Part shown: positions 1 to 6,806 of the stretch, piece after piece
Layout of the letters: every line of letters begins with the position of its first letter
Numbering within the stretch: the stretch's first letter is position 1
Origin: Pseudomonadota bacterium
Lineage (GTDB): Bacteria; Pseudomonadota; Gammaproteobacteria; Xanthomonadales; Xanthomonadaceae
Length of the DNA: 12,257 bases
NCBI GenBank assembly: GCA_023388955.1
Contig: JAEWFH010000165.1
Span: 1-12,257 of the forward strand
Direction: 5' to 3'
Translations under genes and position numbers: made by a program
Notes under the pieces: generated by a model
Seen by the model: the letters and a program-made list of their open reading frames with translations, nothing else
The model's database searches: none
What the model was told of the DNA's origin: nothing

Positions 1-532
1 CGGAATCCATGATCAGGTCGAGCGCGAAGAACTCGACGAAGAACTGCGCGTCATGCGCCAGCGACTGCTGGTACAGGGTGTGCAGGATGGCGTGGCCGGT
101 ACGGTCGGCGGCGGCACAGGTGCGCTGCGCGGCCGGGCCCTCGCCGTATTTGGTGGTCATGCCACCAAACGGGCGCTGGTAGATCTTGCCTTCCTTGGTG
201 CGCGAGAACGGCACGCCCTGGTGCTCGAGCTCGATGATCGCGGGGATGGCCTCGCGGCACATGTACTCGATCGCGTCCTGGTCGCCCAGCCAGTCCGAGC
301 CCTTGACGGTGTCGTAGAAGTGGTAGCGCCAGTCGTCCTCGCCCATGTTGCCCAGCGCCGCGGCGACGCCGCCCTGGGCGGCCACGGTGTGCGAGCGGGT
401 CGGGAAGACCTTGGTGATGCAGGCGGTCTTCAGGCCCTTCTGGGCCAGGCCGAAGGTGGCCCGCAGCCCGGCGCCGCCGGCGCCGACCACGAGCATGTCG
501 AACTTGTGTTCCTGGATGGAATAGGCGGGCAT
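1..532 (-). CDS. sdhA: Succinate dehydrogenase flavoprotein subunit (N-terminal part, cut by window edge)
   Basis: This is the catalytic FAD subunit of complex II, which oxidises succinate to fumarate and passes electrons to SdhB. Only the first 177 residues lie in the window; the gene continues past the left edge. The Rossmann FAD motif GAGGAG is at residues 17-22. The segment TRSHTVAAQGG follows, and its His48 matches the covalent FAD-attachment histidine (His45 in E. coli SdhA, aligned by eye). A conserved FGGMTTKYGEGPAAQRTC stretch follows further on. The ATG lies 3 nt after the sdhD stop, with GGGAG at a plausible ribosome-binding distance inside the sdhD 3' end, so translation is probably coupled. 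The iron-sulfur subunit gene sdhB would be expected just outside the window. Confidence 0.97.
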   Translation of the reverse strand, partial: MPAYSIQEHKFDMLVVGAGGAGLRATFGLAQKGLKTACITKVFPTRSHTVAAQGGVAAALGNMGEDDWRYHFYDTVKGSDWLGDQDAIEYMCREAIPAIIELEHQGVPFSRTKEGKIYQRPFGGMTTKYGEGPAAQRTCAAADRTGHAILHTLYQQSLAHDAQFFVEFFALDLIMDS

Positions 533-535
533 GGA

Positions 536-931
536 TCAGGCTCCCAGCGCGATGCGGAGGATGGCAAGCACGCTGGCGATGGCAGCGATGATGCAGACGA
601 AACGGGTGGCCAGCTGCAGGAACACCGCCGACCCCTTGGTGTGGACGTAGTCCTCGATGACCACCTGGATGCCGAGCTGGGCATGCCAGAACATGGCGAC
701 CACGAAGGCAATCAGCAGCGTGGCGTTGAGCGGACTGCCGACCACCTGGCGGGCGTTGGCGTAGTCGCCGAGCACGCCGCCGACCAGCAGGTACAGCAGG
801 TACAGCGCCAGTGGGACCAGCGCGATCGCGGTGATCCTCTGGATGCTGAAGTGGTCGGTCCCGGTCTTGGCCGAGCCCAGCCCGCGCGCCACCTTCAGCG
901 GCTGGCGCAGGCGGCTGCTGTCCTGCTTCAT
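536..931 (-). CDS. sdhD: Succinate dehydrogenase membrane anchor subunit SdhD
   Basis: A 131-residue inner-membrane subunit that, with SdhC, anchors complex II and forms the heme b and ubiquinone sites. Three hydrophobic segments are visible, at about residues 33-52, 69-90 and 103-128. The segment FWHAQLGIQVVIEDYVHTKG contains His83, which aligns by eye with the E. coli SdhD heme ligand His71. At the same offset, Asp94-Tyr95 match Asp82-Tyr83, the latter a quinone-site residue. The N-terminus is basic (MKQDSSRLRQPLKVARG), as is usual for the family. The ATG overlaps the sdhC stop codon in an ATGA arrangement, which indicates translational coupling. An in-frame extension far upstream exists, but it would run through sdhC and is not credible. 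Confidence 0.93.
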   Translation of the reverse strand: MKQDSSRLRQPLKVARGLGSAKTGTDHFSIQRITAIALVPLALYLLYLLVGGVLGDYANARQVVGSPLNATLLIAFVVAMFWHAQLGIQVVIEDYVHTKGSAVFLQLATRFVCIIAAIASVLAILRIALGA

Positions 932-1320
932 GCGGCACCTCCCATCAGTGCGGCGCCCCAGACCAGTGCGGTGAGCACGAGGCTGCCGATCACGCTGATC
1001 CAGCTGTTGCGGATGAAATCGGGAATCGAGTAGGCATACCCCGCGTCCTGCACCAGGTGCCGGATGCCGTTGATCAGGTGGTAGGCGAACGCCCAGGTCC
1101 ACCCGAACAGCACCAGGAAGCCCAGCGGCGAGCGCGCGACCGAGGAGAACTGCGCGAACGCCTCCGGCCCGGCGGCCAGCGCGACCAGCGCCCAGGCGAC
1201 GAGCAGGCTGCCCACCGCCAGGATGATCCCCGTGGCGCGGTGGAGGATGGAGGTGACCATCTGGATCTGCCAGCGGTACACCTGCATGTGGGGTGAGAGG
1301 GGTCGTTGGTGGTTCGCCAT
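928..1320 (-). CDS. sdhC: Succinate dehydrogenase cytochrome b556 subunit SdhC
   Basis: A 130-residue membrane anchor of complex II. The N-terminal signature RPLSPHMQVYRW is followed by SILHRATG; Ser24 and Arg28 correspond to the E. coli quinone-site residues Ser27 and Arg31. His81 in the AYHLINGIRHLVQD segment matches the heme b axial ligand His84 of E. coli (aligned by eye). Three membrane spans are seen at about residues 30-50, 64-86 and 107-127. The length is close to that of E. coli SdhC (129 residues). GAGGG lies about 10 nt before the ATG. The gene is 77 nt downstream of the DUF1674 gene and overlaps sdhD by 4 nt. Confidence 0.95.
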   Translation of the reverse strand: MANHQRPLSPHMQVYRWQIQMVTSILHRATGIILAVGSLLVAWALVALAAGPEAFAQFSSVARSPLGFLVLFGWTWAFAYHLINGIRHLVQDAGYAYSIPDFIRNSWISVIGSLVLTALVWGAALMGGAA

Positions 1321-1397
1321 GAGCGGGAAGCCCTCTGGGCAAGGCGCGGCGACGCCGCGGGGGGACGGTGGTGCGGATGCAACGGTGATTCGGACGA

Positions 1398-1601
1398 TCA
1401 GAAGTCGATGCAGCGGCCGTTCTTTTCCCAGTCTCCGTACCGGACCGGATCAGGGCCTTCCCGGCCACCGTACTCGGCAGGCGGCGCGGACGGCGCCTCC
1501 GGAGCCTCCCCGGCATCGGGCGCGGGCGGCGGGGCGGGATCGCCACCCGGAGCAGGCATCTGCTCGCCGTGGGGGGCCTCGTGTGGGTTCTGACCTATCA
1601 T
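1398..1601 (-). CDS. DUF1674/SDHAF4-like succinate dehydrogenase assembly factor
   Basis: A 67-residue soluble protein. Its last 25 or so residues, EYGGREGPDPVRYGDWEKNG then RCIDF, carry the family hallmark GPxPxRYGDWExxGRxxDF. DUF1674 includes mitochondrial SDHAF4/Sdh8, which binds flavinylated SdhA before it joins SdhB. The first 40 residues are rich in Pro, Ala and Glu and probably disordered, as in homologues. I chose the ATG at 1601. A TTG at 1631 would add ten residues but would overlap the ygfZ start and the predicted promoter. It is the first gene of the sdh cluster, 77 nt before sdhC, which supports a complex II role. The family call rests on the C-terminal motif; an assembly function in this organism is inferred. 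Confidence 0.85.
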   Translation of the reverse strand: MIGQNPHEAPHGEQMPAPGGDPAPPPAPDAGEAPEAPSAPPAEYGGREGPDPVRYGDWEKNGRCIDF

Positions 1602-1612
1602 CTGAGCCCCGG

Positions 1613-1641
1613 ATGTTAAGACTCGGTTCAATGCAACACAA
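1613..1641 (-). promoter_or_regulatory. Putative sigma70 promoter for the DUF1674-sdhCDA operon
   Basis: Read on the minus strand, TTGTGT (1641-1636) and TAACAT (1618-1613) are separated by exactly 17 nt, a fair match to the -35/-10 consensus. Transcription would begin around 1606, only about 5 nt before the ATG at 1601. The message would therefore be nearly leaderless, consistent with the lack of a good Shine-Dalgarno there. The site overlaps the start of the divergent ygfZ gene. The call is by eye only. Confidence 0.4.
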
Positions 1642-2503
1642 GTCGGAAGACCCCGCGCAGCCCTTGCTGGAGCTGCCTCTCCATCGCCTCCTGCGGATTT
1701 CCGGCCCGGATGCGACGGGCTTTGCGAAAGGCCAGTTCATGAACGATCCCGAGGCTCTCGCCGAAGGCGAATGGCACTGGAGCGGCTGGCTGACCCCCAA
1801 GGGCCGGGTGATCGCGCTGTTCGCGGCGTTGCGCCAGCAAGACGGATTGTTGCTGCTGCTGCCCGATGCCGACCCCAGGACCTTCGGGACCGCACTGGCG
1901 CGCTTCGTGTTCCGTTCGAAGGTCCAGCTTGGGCTGCCGGCGGCCCGCGTCACCGGCCGTTTTGCCGCGCCGGCCGCGGCCACGGGCAGGCGCGCGGCGA
2001 TGCACGACGGCGTGCTGGAGCTGGACATGGGCGGCGAAGGGGGGCCACGTACGCTGTACATCGCACTGGAGGGCGGAAACGACGAACGCCTCGCCGAGCG
2101 CGACGGCAGCGACGACTGGGCGCGCGCCGACCTGGAACACGGCCTGCCCCGCCTGCCGGCGGATGCCGAACCGCAATGGACGCCCCAGCAGCTGTCCCTG
2201 GAACGCCTGGACGCTTTCAGCGTGCGCAAGGGTTGCTATCCCGGCCAGGAGATCGTCGCCCGCACGCACTTCCTCGGGAAGGCGAAGCGAGGGCTGGTGC
2301 TGCTGGAAACGGCCACGCCCGTGGCGGTCGGCGCCGAGGTCCACGTCGGCGATGCCGCAGCCGGCACCGTCGCCAGCGCCGCCTCGGCCGGCGACCGGCA
2401 CCTGGCGCTCGCGGTCATGCCGCTGGAACGCGGGGATGGCGCGGTGGCAATCGACGGCCAGCCGGCGCGGGTGGTTCCGCTGGCGGACGGACTGGGAAGC
2501 TAG
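1631..2503 (+). CDS. ygfZ: YgfZ-like folate-binding protein, Fe-S cluster maintenance (YgfZ/GcvT family)
   Basis: A 290-residue cytosolic protein related to aminomethyltransferase GcvT. YgfZ helps maintain or repair certain iron-sulfur enzymes using a folate cofactor. The diagnostic motif KGCYPGQE lies at residues 200-207, with the conserved Cys202, and is followed by IVARTHFLGKAKRGLVLLE. The N-terminal folate-binding segment RISGPDATGFAKGQFMND and the WSGWLTPKGRV stretch are also typical. The length is slightly below E. coli YgfZ (326 residues). An in-frame ATG at 1613 would add six residues; neither start has a strong ribosome-binding site, so the start is uncertain. It is divergent from the DUF1674-sdh operon and convergent with the fused E1 gene. 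Confidence 0.92.
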   Translation: MQHKSEDPAQPLLELPLHRLLRISGPDATGFAKGQFMNDPEALAEGEWHWSGWLTPKGRVIALFAALRQQDGLLLLLPDADPRTFGTALARFVFRSKVQLGLPAARVTGRFAAPAAATGRRAAMHDGVLELDMGGEGGPRTLYIALEGGNDERLAERDGSDDWARADLEHGLPRLPADAEPQWTPQQLSLERLDAFSVRKGCYPGQEIVARTHFLGKAKRGLVLLETATPVAVGAEVHVGDAAAGTVASAASAGDRHLALAVMPLERGDGAVAIDGQPARVVPLADGLGS

Positions 2504-2587
2504 GAACGAGGAAAAGCGGGAGCTCCCGCCCTTGCTCGTGCTGTTGCCTTTACTCGTTTCTCGTTCCTCTCCCCTCGTTCCTCGCTC
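2502..2587. repeat. CTCGTTC heptad repeat with inverted arm, between convergent genes
   Basis: From 2553 to 2587 the sequence can be read as five consecutive 7-mers: CTCGTTT, CTCGTTC, CTCTCCC, CTCGTTC, CTCGCTC. The complement of this 7-mer (GAACGAG) occurs at 2504-2510. AGGAACGAGG (2502-2511) and CCTCGTTCCT (2573-2582) form a perfect 10-bp inverted repeat around a central palindrome, GCGGGAGCTCCCGC (2516-2529). The element fills the ygfZ-E1 intergenic gap and touches both stop codons. Similar heptad-rich intergenic repeats may be dispersed in related genomes, but I cannot confirm that from this window. Confidence 0.7.
2508..2529 (-). terminator. Putative intrinsic terminator of the fused E1 gene
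   Basis: On the minus strand the palindrome GCGGGAGCTCCCGC (2529-2516) can fold into a 5-bp GC stem with an AGCT loop and is followed by TTTTCCTC. It lies about 58 nt beyond the E1 stop codon at 2587, inside the heptad repeat. The stem is short, so efficiency is uncertain. Confidence 0.45.
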
Positions 2588-4875
2588 TACCGCCCTTCCA
2601 GTGCATCTGCCGCGGCGACAATGTCTTCCTCGCCCGGTATGACCAGGAACGCCGCACCGGCCAGCGGGGTGTAGGTGTCCACGCCGACCACGCGCTCCAG
2701 CGGGACGGAACCGAGGCCACCCTCCACCAGGGCGGTGATCACGCCCTCGCCCACGCTGGCGCTGCGGCGGCCTTCGTCGACGACGAGGATCCGCTTCGCC
2801 CCGCGTGCCTGGGCGAGGATGTACTCCGCGTTGAGCGGTACCAGCCAGCGCAGGTCGACTACCCTTGCCTTCCAGCCGTGCTTCGCCTCGATCCGGCGCA
2901 CCGCGCGCAGGCTCATCGGCACGCCGTTGCCGTATGTGAAGACCACCAGGTCGTCGCCGTTGCCGCCGTCCTGCGGCGCGTACACCCGGCCCTCGCCCAG
3001 TGGCATCGCTTCGCCCGGCGCCGGGTACTTCGTCAGCCAGCCGCCATCCCCCGGCTCGTACAGGTCCTTGGTCATGTACAACGCGATCGGCTCCAGGAAC
3101 ACGCTGACCCGGCCATCCACCTTCGCCAGCGCGGTGAGCGTGCGCAGCATCGTCGCCGCGTCGTCCCCGCGACTCGGGCAGCCGACCACCAGGCCGGGGA
3201 TGTCACGCAGCGCGGTGATCGAGTTGTCATTGTGGAAGTGCCCGCCAAAGCCGCGCTGGTAGCCCAGGCCGGCAATGCGCACGACCATCGGGTTGGCGTA
3301 CTGGTTGTTGCTGAAGAACTGCAGGCTGGCCGCCTCGCCGCGGACCTGGTCGGCGGCGTTGTGCAGGTAGGCCAGGTACTGGATCTCCGGGATCGGCAGC
3401 ATGCCCACGTTGGCGAAGCCCTGGGCCATCCCCAGGATCATCGTCTCGTCCAGCAGGGTGTTGAACACCCGGCGCGGGCCGAAGGCCTTCTGCAGCCCCT
3501 TGGTGACCGTGTATACCCCGCCCTTCTGCGCCACGTCCTCGCCGAACAGCAGCGTCTCGGGGTACTTGGCGAAGGTGTCGTGCAGGGCGTTGTTGATCTG
3601 GATCGCCAGGTGCCGCGGCGGCTGGTTCTCGGGCAGTTTTTCCTCGCCCCCGAACGCCTTGATGCGGGCTTCGTCGTATCCCGCACGCCCGGCCTCGGCG
3701 CGCACCTGGTCGGGCGAGTACGGCGCCAGCGGCGCGACCACGTCGGCGAGGCGGTCGAGCTTGGGCCGGCGGTCGGCCTCCCCGGCGGCGGCGAAGCAGC
3801 GCTTGCGGGTGCTCTCGTACAGCTCGAGCACCTCCTCCTTCGACATCAGGCCCGATTCCATCGCGATCGCGGCCGAGCGCAGCAGCGGGTCGGTCGCCTC
3901 CACCGCGCACAGCTCCTCGAGCGAGCGCCACTCGATCTCGAAGTCAGTGCCGGCGTGGCCCATGATCCGGGTGGTCTTCAGGTGCAGGAAGGTCGGGCGG
4001 CGGGTGCGGCGGCAATGCTCGACCGCGGCCTGCACTTGGCCATAACCCTCGGCGAGGTCGAGGCCGTCGGCGTAGAAGTAGTCCAGGCCCGGCCGCTGCG
4101 CGAAGTTCTGCGCGATCCAGCCGTTCGGGGTCTTGACCGAAATGCCGATGCCGTTGTCCTCGCACACGAACAGCACTGGCGCGGGCAGCTTCTGGTAGGC
4201 GGTCCAGGCCGCGGCGTTGAAGGCGGTCTGGGCGGTGGCGTGGTTGCTGGACGCGTCACCGAACGAGCAGATCGCGATGCTGTCGTCGGGGATCGGCAGC
4301 GCATGGCCGAGGCGGCGCCCGGCCTCGATGGCGATCGCGGTGCCCAACGCCTTGGGCAGGTGGGAAGCAATGGTCGAAGTCTGCGGCAGCACCCACAACG
4401 GCTTGCTGCCCCAGACCTTGTGGCGCCCGCCGCTGGCCGGGTCCTCGCTGCTGGCGGCAAAGCTCAGCGCCGAGTCCATCACCGGATCCATGCCCGGCAG
4501 CTTGCGGAAGCGCTCAGCCATGAAGCCGCCGCTGCGGTAATGCAGGAAGGCCGGATCAGTGTGGCGCGCCAGCCGCGCCACCATCGCATTGCCCTCGTGG
4601 CCGGAGCTGCCGATGGTGTAGAAGACCTTGTTCTGCACCCGCAGCACGCGCGCCATCAGGTCCAGGTGGCGGCTGATCAGCTGGGATTCGAACAGCTCCC
4701 GGAACCCCTGCGCATCCAGTGCGCTGCCCTCCAGGATCGACTCGCCGGGCCCCGGTCGCACGTCGGCCCGGCCGTCCCAGGCCTGGACGAACTCGCTGAA
4801 GTTGACGTCGCAGATCTCGGCGCGGTTGAGGCCGCGCATGCGGGCGGGGATGGGATGGGGGACTGCCTGGGGCAT
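2587..4875 (-). CDS. Fused E1 alpha/beta 2-oxo acid dehydrogenase (thiamine diphosphate-dependent)
   Basis: A 762-residue single chain joining both subunits of a branched-chain/pyruvate-type E1, which decarboxylates a 2-oxo acid and acylates the lipoyl group of an E2 partner. Residues ~55-345 are the alpha half, with the ThDP/Mg motif GDASSN at 206-211 and CEDNGIGIS at 238-246. Residues ~420-760 are the beta half, with LFGEDVAQKGGVYTVTKGL at 443-461, PEIQYLAYLHNAADQ at 496-510, and GGHFHNDNS at 544-552, the place of the family's catalytic His segment. A transketolase C-terminal domain with VVDLRWLVPLN at 672-682 follows. Residues ~346-420 are a charged linker. No E2 or E3 gene is in the window. 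The substrate is unknown: branched-chain keto acids are the default guess, with pyruvate or 2-oxoadipate possible. The neighbours gcdH and GNAT are on the same strand. Confidence 0.9.
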   Translation of the reverse strand: MPQAVPHPIPARMRGLNRAEICDVNFSEFVQAWDGRADVRPGPGESILEGSALDAQGFRELFESQLISRHLDLMARVLRVQNKVFYTIGSSGHEGNAMVARLARHTDPAFLHYRSGGFMAERFRKLPGMDPVMDSALSFAASSEDPASGGRHKVWGSKPLWVLPQTSTIASHLPKALGTAIAIEAGRRLGHALPIPDDSIAICSFGDASSNHATAQTAFNAAAWTAYQKLPAPVLFVCEDNGIGISVKTPNGWIAQNFAQRPGLDYFYADGLDLAEGYGQVQAAVEHCRRTRRPTFLHLKTTRIMGHAGTDFEIEWRSLEELCAVEATDPLLRSAAIAMESGLMSKEEVLELYESTRKRCFAAAGEADRRPKLDRLADVVAPLAPYSPDQVRAEAGRAGYDEARIKAFGGEEKLPENQPPRHLAIQINNALHDTFAKYPETLLFGEDVAQKGGVYTVTKGLQKAFGPRRVFNTLLDETMILGMAQGFANVGMLPIPEIQYLAYLHNAADQVRGEAASLQFFSNNQYANPMVVRIAGLGYQRGFGGHFHNDNSITALRDIPGLVVGCPSRGDDAATMLRTLTALAKVDGRVSVFLEPIALYMTKDLYEPGDGGWLTKYPAPGEAMPLGEGRVYAPQDGGNGDDLVVFTYGNGVPMSLRAVRRIEAKHGWKARVVDLRWLVPLNAEYILAQARGAKRILVVDEGRRSASVGEGVITALVEGGLGSVPLERVVGVDTYTPLAGAAFLVIPGEEDIVAAADALEGR

Positions 4876-4877
4876 GG

Positions 4878-4890
4878 CGGAACGGTTCCG
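4878..4890. repeat. 13-bp hyphenated palindrome before the fused E1 start
   Basis: CGGAACGGTTCCG is a perfect 6-bp inverted repeat around one base. It begins 3 nt upstream of the E1 ATG (4875 on the minus strand) and covers the expected ribosome-binding position. It could be an operator or a small hairpin. The 104-nt gap to the acetyltransferase gene otherwise shows only a weak GCCCGG/CCGGGC hairpin near 4938-4957. Confidence 0.4.
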
Positions 4891-4979
4891 TGGTCAGGAC
4901 ATCGCCGGCGGCGCGGCAACGGCGGATGTGGGGGAATGCCCGGGCACGAAGCCGGGCGTCGATGCAGCGGTCATGGGGC

Positions 4980-5525
4980 CTAGTTCCGCTGGCGCGCCAG
5001 CCACTGCCCGCGCGTCTGGCCCCACATCTCGCAGGCGGCGTCCTGGTGCGGCGGCGGCAGCTTGCCGGGTCCTAGCAGGGTCGAACCCAGGCGCCGCGCC
5101 ACCTGCTTCGAAGCCTCGTTCTCCGGTGCGATGCAGTGGATGAAATCGTCCCAGCCCAAGTGCTCCAGCGCCCAGTCGATGGTCGCGGGCACGGCCTCGC
5201 TGGCGTAGCCCTTGCCCCAGGCATCGGGATGGAAGGAATAGCCTATCTCGTTGCCTGGCCAGCCGTCGGGCTTCCACGGCCCGGCCTGGCCCAGCCAGAG
5301 GCCGCTATCGCGGTCGACCACCGAGAACATGCCGAAGCCCTGGATCACCCAGGCACCGGGTTGCTGCAGGAACTTGCGCCAGGCCGCGGCGCGCGGCTGG
5401 TGGCCACCGATCCAGCGGGCGGCGTCCTCGTCGCCCTGCAGTTCGGCGTAGCGCTCGAAGTCGCCCAGCTGCGGCACGCGCAGCACCAGGCGCTCAGTCT
5501 CGATGCGGATCTCGTCGAAGGACAT
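4980..5525 (-). CDS. GNAT-family N-acetyltransferase, RimJ/RimL type
   Basis: A 181-residue cytosolic acetyltransferase of the Acetyltransf_3 type, which transfers acetyl from acetyl-CoA to an amine; the acceptor is unknown. It opens with IETERLVLRVPQLGDFERY (residues 8-26), typical of RimJ/RimL-like proteins. The acetyl-CoA binding motif A is EIGYSFHPDAWGKGYASEAV (93-112), whose WGKGYA corresponds to the Q/RxxGxG/A loop. Motif B is NEASKQVARRLG (136-147). The ATG at 5525 has GGGAG about 8 nt upstream. The gene is 58 nt after gcdH and 104 nt before the fused E1, all on one strand, so the three may be co-transcribed. Possible acceptors are ribosomal protein N-termini, antibiotics or small metabolites; the sequence does not decide. 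Confidence 0.88.
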   Translation of the reverse strand: MSFDEIRIETERLVLRVPQLGDFERYAELQGDEDAARWIGGHQPRAAAWRKFLQQPGAWVIQGFGMFSVVDRDSGLWLGQAGPWKPDGWPGNEIGYSFHPDAWGKGYASEAVPATIDWALEHLGWDDFIHCIAPENEASKQVARRLGSTLLGPGKLPPPHQDAACEMWGQTRGQWLARQRN

Positions 5526-5583
5526 CCTGCCGCTCCCGTGCTTGTTGCGTGGGCGGGACGCAGTCGCGCCCCGCGGATCCGGC

Positions 5584-6753
5584 TCAGCCGCCGAAGGCGT
5601 TGATGCCGGTCAGCTCGCGGCCGATCACCAGCTGGTGCACGGTCTCGGTGCCCTCGTAGGTGATCACCGACTCCATGTTCAGCGCGTGGCGGATCGCGGC
5701 GTGCTCGGTGGTGATGCCGGCGCCGCCGAGCAGGTCGCGGCACTCGCGGGCGATGTCGATGGCCATGCGGCAGTTGTTCCACTTGGCCAGCGAGACCTGC
5801 TGCGGCTTCATGGTGCCGGCGTCCTTGAGCCGACCCAGCTGCAGGCTCAGCAGCTGCGCGGAGGTGATGCGGCGGGCCATGTCGGCCATCTTGATCTGCG
5901 CGCTCTGGGTCGCCGCCACCGGGCGCCCGAACAGGATCCGCTCACCGGTGTAGTCCAGCACTTCCTTCAGGCACGCCTGCGCCGCGCCGATCGGGCCCCA
6001 GGTGATGCCGTAGCGGGCCTGGGTCAGGCAGCCCAGCGGCCCCTTCAGGCCCTTGACGTTGGGCAGGCGGTTGGCCTCGGGCACGCGCACGTTGTCGAAG
6101 AACAGCGCGCTGGTCACCGAGGCGCGCAGGCTCATCTTGTGCTTGACCTCCTGGGCGGCAAAGCCGGCCATACCCTTCTCGACCACGAAGCCCTGGATGC
6201 CGTCCTCGGTCTGCGCCCAGACAATGGCGATGTCGGCCACGTTGCCGTTGGTGATCCACATCTTGGAGCCGTTGAGCACCCAGTCATCGCCGTCGCGCTT
6301 CGCGTGGGTCTTCATGGTCGCCGGGTCGGAGCCGCCGTGCGCCTCGGTCAGGCCAAAGCAGCCAATCACCTTGCCGGCGGCCATGTCGGGCAGCCAGCGC
6401 TGCTTCTGCTCCTCGGTGCCGTAGGCGAAGATCGGGTACATGCACAGCGAGGACTGCACGCTGACGAAGCTGCGGATGCCGCTGTCGCCGCGCTCCAGCT
6501 CCTGGCAGATCAGGCCGTAGCTGACCGAGTTGAGGCCGGCGCAGCCGTACTCCTCGGGCAGCGAGGAGCCCAGCAGGCCCATCTCGGCGATCTCGCCCAC
6601 CAGCTCCTTCGGGAACCGGCCCTCGTCAAAGGCATCGCCGATGATCGGCAGCACCCGCTCGTCGGTGAAGCGCGCCACGGTGTCCTGGACGCTGCGCTCC
6701 TCCTCGGTGAGCAGGGAACGGACGTCGAACAGATCTAGTGGATTCAGGGCCAT
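5584..6753 (-). CDS. gcdH: Glutaryl-CoA dehydrogenase (acyl-CoA dehydrogenase family)
   Basis: A 389-residue flavoenzyme converting glutaryl-CoA to crotonyl-CoA and CO2 in lysine, tryptophan and glutarate breakdown, using FAD and an electron-transfer flavoprotein. The glutaryl-specific stretch SGIRSFVSVQSSLCMYPI starts at 91; Arg94 and Ser98 match the residues that hold the substrate carboxylate in human GCDH (numbering of the mature enzyme, by eye). The FAD region CFGLTEAHGGSDP lies at 132-144 and NGSKMWITNG at 161-170. The catalytic base is Glu367 in TYEGTE, and GRELTGINAFGG ends the chain. Length is normal. There is no clear Shine-Dalgarno; the ATG sits in a 10-bp inverted repeat. No terminator is seen downstream before the acetyltransferase gene. 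Confidence 0.94.
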   Translation of the reverse strand: MALNPLDLFDVRSLLTEEERSVQDTVARFTDERVLPIIGDAFDEGRFPKELVGEIAEMGLLGSSLPEEYGCAGLNSVSYGLICQELERGDSGIRSFVSVQSSLCMYPIFAYGTEEQKQRWLPDMAAGKVIGCFGLTEAHGGSDPATMKTHAKRDGDDWVLNGSKMWITNGNVADIAIVWAQTEDGIQGFVVEKGMAGFAAQEVKHKMSLRASVTSALFFDNVRVPEANRLPNVKGLKGPLGCLTQARYGITWGPIGAAQACLKEVLDYTGERILFGRPVAATQSAQIKMADMARRITSAQLLSLQLGRLKDAGTMKPQQVSLAKWNNCRMAIDIARECRDLLGGAGITTEHAAIRHALNMESVITYEGTETVHQLVIGRELTGINAFGG

Positions 6754-6790
6754 GGCGCGCTCGGAAAATAGATGGATGGAAGCGCGCCAT
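6752..6790. repeat. 10-bp inverted repeat embedding the gcdH start codon
   Basis: ATGGCGCGCT (6752-6761) and AGCGCGCCAT (6781-6790) are perfect reverse complements separated by 19 nt. On the minus strand the downstream arm ends with the AT of the gcdH ATG. In RNA this would form a GC-rich hairpin sequestering the initiation region; in DNA it would be a dyad of the size bound by dimeric regulators. No ordinary ribosome-binding site is seen nearby. Confidence 0.6.
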
Positions 6791-6806
6791 TGTACGGAGG
6801 CCGGCC

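Noticed and set aside
1602..1631. TTG start ten codons upstream for the DUF1674 gene
   Set aside because: It overlaps the predicted promoter and the ygfZ start and adds residues outside the conserved domain; the ATG at 1601 is preferred.
1771..4983. Very long open frame (1070 codons) on the plus strand opposite the fused E1 gene
   Set aside because: It is the high-GC antisense shadow of the E1 gene: Arg/Ala/Gly/His-rich, with no recognisable domain, and the minus-strand frame has clear conserved motifs.
5503..6738. Long plus-strand frame (411 codons) opposite gcdH
   Set aside because: Shadow of gcdH; composition is low-complexity and no family motif is present.
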